From positions 1 through 64,000 of the forward strand of contig JAIRYN010000051.1 in the NCBI GenBank assembly GCA_031267575.1: a DNA stretch of 64,000 nt, written 5' to 3'. Of the stretch, positions 59,885-64,000 are shown in pieces. The notes under the pieces were generated by a model. It did not search any database. It was given only the letters and a program-made list of their open reading frames with translations, and had not been told where the DNA came from. Each line of letters begins with the position of its first letter. Positions within the stretch are counted from its first letter, which is position 1. A program made the translations under genes and the position numbers. Source of the stretch: Synergistaceae bacterium. GTDB lineage: Bacteria; Synergistota; Synergistia; Synergistales; Aminobacteriaceae.

Positions 59885-62800
59885 TTACCTCTTTTTGAAT
59901 AAATTGTCGAGCCCTTTTCGGAGTTGATTCTGGACTTCCTCTTCTATTTGCTTCTCTATTTGTTTTTCCGGCGACTTAGGAGACTGTTCTCCTTGCTGCG
60001 AGTTCTGGTTTTGCGACTCTTGAACATCTCGCGGCTGCACCGTGTCTGGTTTTTTGGTCGGAATGATCACGTCAATGATCTTTTCTTTGAGGATATCCTC
60101 GGGTTTCACGGGATTCTCTGAGGAAACAGCAGGGGATGCCGCAGGTTTTTCCTTCGCTTGTGTCGAGGACGGACCCACTTTCCCCAAGGAGATCGACGGT
60201 TTCTCGAAGGTGCCGGCTACCTTGACGGTGACGTCGCGAAAATCCGCTTCTTTGCTTTGTTCTCTTCCACCGCTAATCGCGCCTTTCAGGGCGGATTCGA
60301 GATTTTTCCCGCTGAAAACGTTCTGAAGATTGCCGCCTTTGAGCAAAGCCTCAATGCCACTCGTAGCCCCTCCCAACAGCGCGTTGATCAACTGGAAGTT
60401 CACATTAAGATCGGCCGTGAAATTGATTTTTTTATCGAAAGTGATTACGCCGTCTTCGGCAAGTTTGGCGCTTTTATACACTGGATCGTTGGCAGGGGGA
60501 ACGACCGAGGTCCCCTTGCCAACCACGAGCTTGTCCATCGCGAGCCGCAAGGGCGCGGTGACTTTAGTGTAACGGATGCCTTCCACCCCATAAAGGGCAC
60601 TCAGCAGGTTCAAACCGGAAAAACCGGTGATACTGCCCTCACCCATATCGAACTGTCCGCTGCCGGAGTAAGAAAACTTGCCGGCTGCGCTCCCGTCGAT
60701 CTTCAGAGACAGATTGCCCTTGCCCGTGATCTTACCGGAAAGCCCTCCCGCCGCGTCCTGGACCAGTGTGTTCACGTCCACACCGCTGACCTTCAGTGTG
60801 TCGCTGAACTTCAGACTCTTTAAGTCGAAGGTCAGGTTGTTCGACACCTTTCCGCCATAGAGATCCAGGGCTCCCCCTGTCGATTTCACAGAACCGCCCC
60901 CAGAGAACCACTCCAGCGACAAGGGGAAAGATAAATTGCTCGTTTTGATACCAAAAGCCGTGACTGCGGTGGACCGAAGGCTGCCGGCTCCGCTGACGCC
61001 CTTGCTCGTGGATTTGACGGCAAGCTTCAGATCTGTTTTACCCGTCACTTGTCCTTTCAGGTCAGGCATCCCTGCCATCAAAGCCGCCAGGTCCAACCCG
61101 TCTCCCGCCACGTCGATATCCACCCCAAAGGGATCAGTCAGAGAGACGGTCCCTTTGGCGGAAAGAGGAGCACCCCCCAGATTGGCTTTGAACTCGTTGA
61201 TTTTGATGGTCTTTGTGTTTCCCGACAGATTCGCTGCGAGCCCCGTCAGAGCCACTCCCTCGACGGAAACGCTCGGAACCTGTGCTGTAAAGGAAATCGC
61301 GGGATTGGAGGAGGGACCCGTCACGCTGGCTTTCCCAGAAAGAACGCCTGTGAGGTCCACACCTAGGCCTCCTGTTCGGGCCAAGGGCGCTAGGTCCAGT
61401 TGTTGAAACTCGAAAGCCAGATTCAGCGAGGCATCTTTTCCTGGGGACCCCATCGCCACCGTTCCTCCTCCTCGAACCGAACCTTCACCGCTTTTGGCCG
61501 AGACATTTTCAAGCCGCACTTGCTGACCATTCTTCCGAAGAAGGGCGGAAAGATTCTGCAACCCCACTCCTCCGGCGGCGATGGAAGCGGCTTTGAAGGA
61601 GAGATCGACCTTATCGAGTTTTGTTAGGTCTCCGGCCAGAGCCGTGGAGATCTCTAGATTTTTCGCGTCCACCAAGCCAAAAGCCGAGAGGGCTGGCGAT
61701 GAAGCCAACAGGTCGATCTGGGGCTGAGGCAAATTGCCTCTGATTCTCACCCCCGCGTTGATAGTTCCCTGTAACTTGTAGTCAGCCAGATCGGGAACAA
61801 ACTGTTTCAGGTTCTCCGGCTTAAAAGCCAGTTGGGCCGTCATATCTATTGTCGGCGTACTGGAGGACAAGGGTCCCAGCGTACCGCTGGCCTCGATGGG
61901 CAAGCCGTTCCAACTGCCGCTGCTTTTCCTCAATGTGAATCTGTCTTTGTCGTATGCGAAGGACAAAGAGGGTTTATCCAGAGTGTAGCCCGCAGCGGTA
62001 AATTTGGGACTGCTCAGGCTGCCGCTCAGCGAGGGGGAGGTGGGTTTGCCCTTGATGGCTAGATCGGCGGTGAGAAGCCCTGCGAGACCGTACTTTTTCC
62101 CGTCTGGGATCAAATCATCTACCTTCTTGATGTCCAGGTTCAGCAATTTCGCGGTCAAGTCCAGGTTCGCGCTGGTTAAGATCGACCCGATGGTTCCTTG
62201 TATGTAGGCCTGAGAGCCTTCCAGAACGAACTTACCGTTGAGGGTCGCTTTGTCGCTTTTTGCCAGCTTGATCTGGACGGCGAAGTTCTCGATACGTTTT
62301 CCAAGAAGGAGAATGTTTGGAGCCGAGAGTTCCACCGCGCCCGAAAGAGCGTTGGTCGGTCCTTGAATGTTGACCGAGAAGCGCTCCACCTTGCCGCCGA
62401 CCTTTCCTAATCCAGGATAGAGTTTAGCCAGCTCCGCAAGAGGGGTATCGCCGCCCCTCAACTTGATCATAACGGAGGGCGTCTGGTTGTCTCGTACTGC
62501 CAGAGCGGCCTCACCCTCGATGGGAATGCCCAAAGACGTCACCCTCACGTTCTCCGCACTGAGCCGCGTGTTAGCGTACCGGAGTTGAGCGTCGATGGTC
62601 TCGACGGGGTATCCCCCTAGCTTGGAACCTTTAAAAGCCACGTTCGCCGCTATCAACAGATTGCTTCCAGCTCCCTCTACCGTAAAGCTCAAGTTCAGAT
62701 TTCCGTCGTAGTCCTCCGTGGACAGAAAGTCAGGCCAAAAGGCGGTGAGTTCCGAAACGTCCAGGCCCGTGATTGATCCTTGAAAATCGAGAGGCACTCC

Positions 62801-63616
62801 CTCCGCTCCAGTCAGGCCCACGTTGCCGGATGTGGTGACGAGCCCCTTACCCAAGCGAAGCTCCGCCTTGTTGACGCCGACGGCTGTTTGCTGAATATCC
62901 ACGTCCGCTATTCCCTTTACGGGAACCGCATTGACGGCACCGTTCAGAGTGACGTTCATCCGAGATCCGTTGATGGCGGCTTCAATTTCAGTTACGTCCA
63001 CCGCGCCCCACTTGGAGGTGAAACGGCTGCTCAGAAGGCTGACGCGGTCAATGGGAAGTTCGCCCCCGTCCGAAGAACTCTGAAACTGGATTTTAGAGAT
63101 TTCCTCGACAAAACGGTCCAGGTCCATCTCCACGCCGCTCACCGCCAGTCGCGCCAAACGGGGAGAAGCTCGAAAAAGGGACGCGAAATTGATGCTTGCT
63201 TGAAGGGTTTGGGCTGAAAACAGCGTCGTCTCCTGGTCGGATGGTGTCTTCTCTTGGTCGGATGTGTCGGATGTGTCGGATGTGTCGGATGGGGAAGACG
63301 GCGCCGAGGCGAGGGTTATGCCGTTGAAGGTATAACCTCGCACGGGGTTTCCGCTCGCACCGTGAATGGCAAGAAGCATCCCCGTCTGCTCCTTTACCGT
63401 TTTCGCCACCATGCCCGCCACCACCCCCCCGCCGATGTCGACGGTGGCGAGTACCCCTATCCCCACGGCGGCGATTCCCAGCAGCGCCAGGAGGACACAC
63501 GCGAAGATCCTGCTCCTTGCGTACTTTTTTCTCAAAACCGATTTTTTTGAAGAAGATCTTGTGGAAGATCTTGTGGAAGATCTTGGAGACCTCGGCGATA
63601 TCGAACGCTTGTCCAC
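59885..63616 (-). CDS. AsmA/TamB-like envelope protein
   Basis: Protein of 1243 residues with an N-terminal membrane helix (about 38-60, FACVLLALLGIAAVGIGVLA) and a very long periplasmic part. That part is made of repeated beta-strand units, with many LxGxxxLxxxxxxP and xVSVEGVALTGLAA-type segments. It resembles AsmA/TamB proteins that bridge the envelope and move phospholipids or assemble outer-membrane proteins. Near the N-terminus, a Ser/Arg/Thr repeat (STRSSTRSS) and an Asp-Thr-Ser repeat (DTSDTSDTSD, bases about 63241-63292) are insertions. GTG 63616 with AAGGAGGG is the start. The C-terminal tail is Gln/Glu/Lys rich. Confidence 0.82.
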   Translation of the reverse strand: MDKRSISPRSPRSSTRSSTRSSSKKSVLRKKYARSRIFACVLLALLGIAAVGIGVLATVDIGGGVVAGMVAKTVKEQTGMLLAIHGASGNPVRGYTFNGITLASAPSSPSDTSDTSDTSDQEKTPSDQETTLFSAQTLQASINFASLFRASPRLARLAVSGVEMDLDRFVEEISKIQFQSSSDGGELPIDRVSLLSSRFTSKWGAVDVTEIEAAINGSRMNVTLNGAVNAVPVKGIADVDIQQTAVGVNKAELRLGKGLVTTSGNVGLTGAEGVPLDFQGSITGLDVSELTAFWPDFLSTEDYDGNLNLSFTVEGAGSNLLIAANVAFKGSKLGGYPVETIDAQLRYANTRLSAENVRVTSLGIPIEGEAALAVRDNQTPSVMIKLRGGDTPLAELAKLYPGLGKVGGKVERFSVNIQGPTNALSGAVELSAPNILLLGKRIENFAVQIKLAKSDKATLNGKFVLEGSQAYIQGTIGSILTSANLDLTAKLLNLDIKKVDDLIPDGKKYGLAGLLTADLAIKGKPTSPSLSGSLSSPKFTAAGYTLDKPSLSFAYDKDRFTLRKSSGSWNGLPIEASGTLGPLSSSTPTIDMTAQLAFKPENLKQFVPDLADYKLQGTINAGVRIRGNLPQPQIDLLASSPALSAFGLVDAKNLEISTALAGDLTKLDKVDLSFKAASIAAGGVGLQNLSALLRKNGQQVRLENVSAKSGEGSVRGGGTVAMGSPGKDASLNLAFEFQQLDLAPLARTGGLGVDLTGVLSGKASVTGPSSNPAISFTAQVPSVSVEGVALTGLAANLSGNTKTIKINEFKANLGGAPLSAKGTVSLTDPFGVDIDVAGDGLDLAALMAGMPDLKGQVTGKTDLKLAVKSTSKGVSGAGSLRSTAVTAFGIKTSNLSFPLSLEWFSGGGSVKSTGGALDLYGGKVSNNLTFDLKSLKFSDTLKVSGVDVNTLVQDAAGGLSGKITGKGNLSLKIDGSAAGKFSYSGSGQFDMGEGSITGFSGLNLLSALYGVEGIRYTKVTAPLRLAMDKLVVGKGTSVVPPANDPVYKSAKLAEDGVITFDKKINFTADLNVNFQLINALLGGATSGIEALLKGGNLQNVFSGKNLESALKGAISGGREQSKEADFRDVTVKVAGTFEKPSISLGKVGPSSTQAKEKPAASPAVSSENPVKPEDILKEKIIDVIIPTKKPDTVQPRDVQESQNQNSQQGEQSPKSPEKQIEKQIEEEVQNQLRKGLDNLFKKR

Positions 63617-63699
63617 CAGATTCCCTCCTTGTTTTGTATTCTGGAAGTTCCAATGTCATTATACGGCGATTTTCGGCAGTCGGGTACGCCGTTTCAAAT

Positions 63700-63738
63700 A
63701 AAAATCGAGCGTACATGTTTCTCATACGCTCGATTTTT
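63700..63738. terminator. Terminator downstream of the TAXI receptor gene
   Basis: A perfect 14-bp stem (AAAAATCGAGCGTA/TACGCTCGATTTTT) with an 11-nt loop. The A/T ends of the stem supply T-runs on both strands. It lies between the TAXI gene stop and the AsmA-like gene start, isolating the latter. Confidence 0.85.
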
Positions 63739-63778
63739 GGGGGTTTGAAAATGTGTTGCGGCTAAAACTTGATAAAAA

Positions 63779-64000
63779 TTATAGCGTCGGCACCGAGAGT
63801 CCTTTTTCCTTATAATATTTCGCCGCGCCGGGGTGAACCGTCACAGCTGCGGCGTCCAGCGCCTTGTCGAGGGAAACCAACTGCGCTTTATCATGAACGG
63901 GTCTCAGTTCGTCGAGATTCTCGAAAATAGCTTTGGTAATGTTGTATACCAAATCCTCCGATAGTTCTGCGTCACAGACCAACACCGCTAGAACGGCGGG
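63779..64000 (-). CDS. TAXI-family TRAP transporter substrate-binding protein (C-terminal part)
   Basis: The last 73 residues of a TAXI-type TRAP binding protein; the rest lies beyond the window. The family's end is clear: YNITKAIFENLDELRPVHDK then VHPGAAKYYKEKG. Such proteins deliver dicarboxylates, glutamate-like acids or other organic anions to a TRAP permease. Confidence 0.85.
   Translation of the reverse strand, partial: PAVLAVLVCDAELSEDLVYNITKAIFENLDELRPVHDKAQLVSLDKALDAAAVTVHPGAAKYYKEKGLSVPTL

Overview
The window looks like a chromosomal segment of an anaerobic, diderm, amino-acid-fermenting bacterium, most likely a member of the Synergistota. The assignment is an inference from content. 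A lipid A and LPS export block (LptF/G, LpxI, LpxB, an LpxB relative, an LpxL/HtrB-type acyltransferase and an AsmA/TamB-like protein) shows an outer membrane. Histidine ammonia-lyase, ATP-type PEP carboxykinase, a corrinoid-activator-type iron-sulfur ATPase, late cobalamin genes and the tail of a TAXI-type TRAP binding protein fit an amino-acid/organic-acid anaerobe. Two chemoreceptors, CheC and a YvyF-like protein suggest motility. No rRNA, tRNA or CRISPR array was recognised.

Layout. 1-2.8 kb: an octamer tandem array, then a chemoreceptor. 2.8-5.6 kb: late cobalamin genes (HAD phosphatase, truncated CobU-like protein, CobS, divergent CobU). 5.7-13.4 kb: a p19/FTR1-type iron uptake operon (FTR1, P19, DUF2318 protein, two FtsX-like permeases, ATPase). 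Its thioredoxin-like gene is now separated by a frameshifted Rpn-type nuclease remnant and a TnpB remnant. 13.6-18.7 kb: RNase HI, GNAT and DUF3084 genes, a divergent Rrf2/Old Yellow Enzyme pair with a clear operator, and debris of a TacA/TacT-type toxin-antitoxin pair. 18.7-23.8 kb: a leftward operon of NarL-type two-component genes, tyrS, a glycosyltransferase and an LpxL-like acyltransferase. 24-31.6 kb: a rightward run with YvyF-like protein, prepilin peptidase, CvpA, MutS2, L,D-transpeptidase, MBL hydrolase, B3/4 and MOSC proteins. 32-34.8 kb: PEP carboxykinase and a D-2-hydroxyacid dehydrogenase. 34.9-39.3 kb: a TauABC/SsuABC-type transporter with a phenylacetate-CoA ligase. 39.4-41.5 kb: a V4R sensor and a PAS-GGDEF cyclase lying in one frame, separated by one stop codon. 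41.6-47 kb: the lipid A/LptFG operon. 47-52 kb: corrinoid-type activator, dCache chemoreceptor and CheC. 52.3-53.8 kb: hutH. 53.9-57.4 kb: an AT-rich surface-polysaccharide island with a second TnpB remnant and an inverted, internally deleted gene copy. 57.6-64 kb: PseC-type aminotransferase, an SH3 protein, the AsmA/TamB-like protein and a TAXI receptor fragment.

Three patterns stand out. First, short tandem repeats are unusually common, both between genes and as in-frame Lys/Glu/Ser/Asp-rich insertions in conserved proteins. Second, several loci carry partial-duplication scars: the inverted mini-copy at 54.2 kb, the copied acyltransferase 3' tail at 16.2 kb, and two TnpB 3'-end units cut at the same point. 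Third, a near-identical 31-nt leader precedes both the PEP carboxykinase gene and a chemoreceptor gene, which suggests shared control of central metabolism and taxis. I saw no complete, clearly new multi-gene system. The best candidates for new biology are the stop-separated V4R/GGDEF pair, the shared leader, the two complementary CobU-like proteins and the transporter/CoA-ligase operon.
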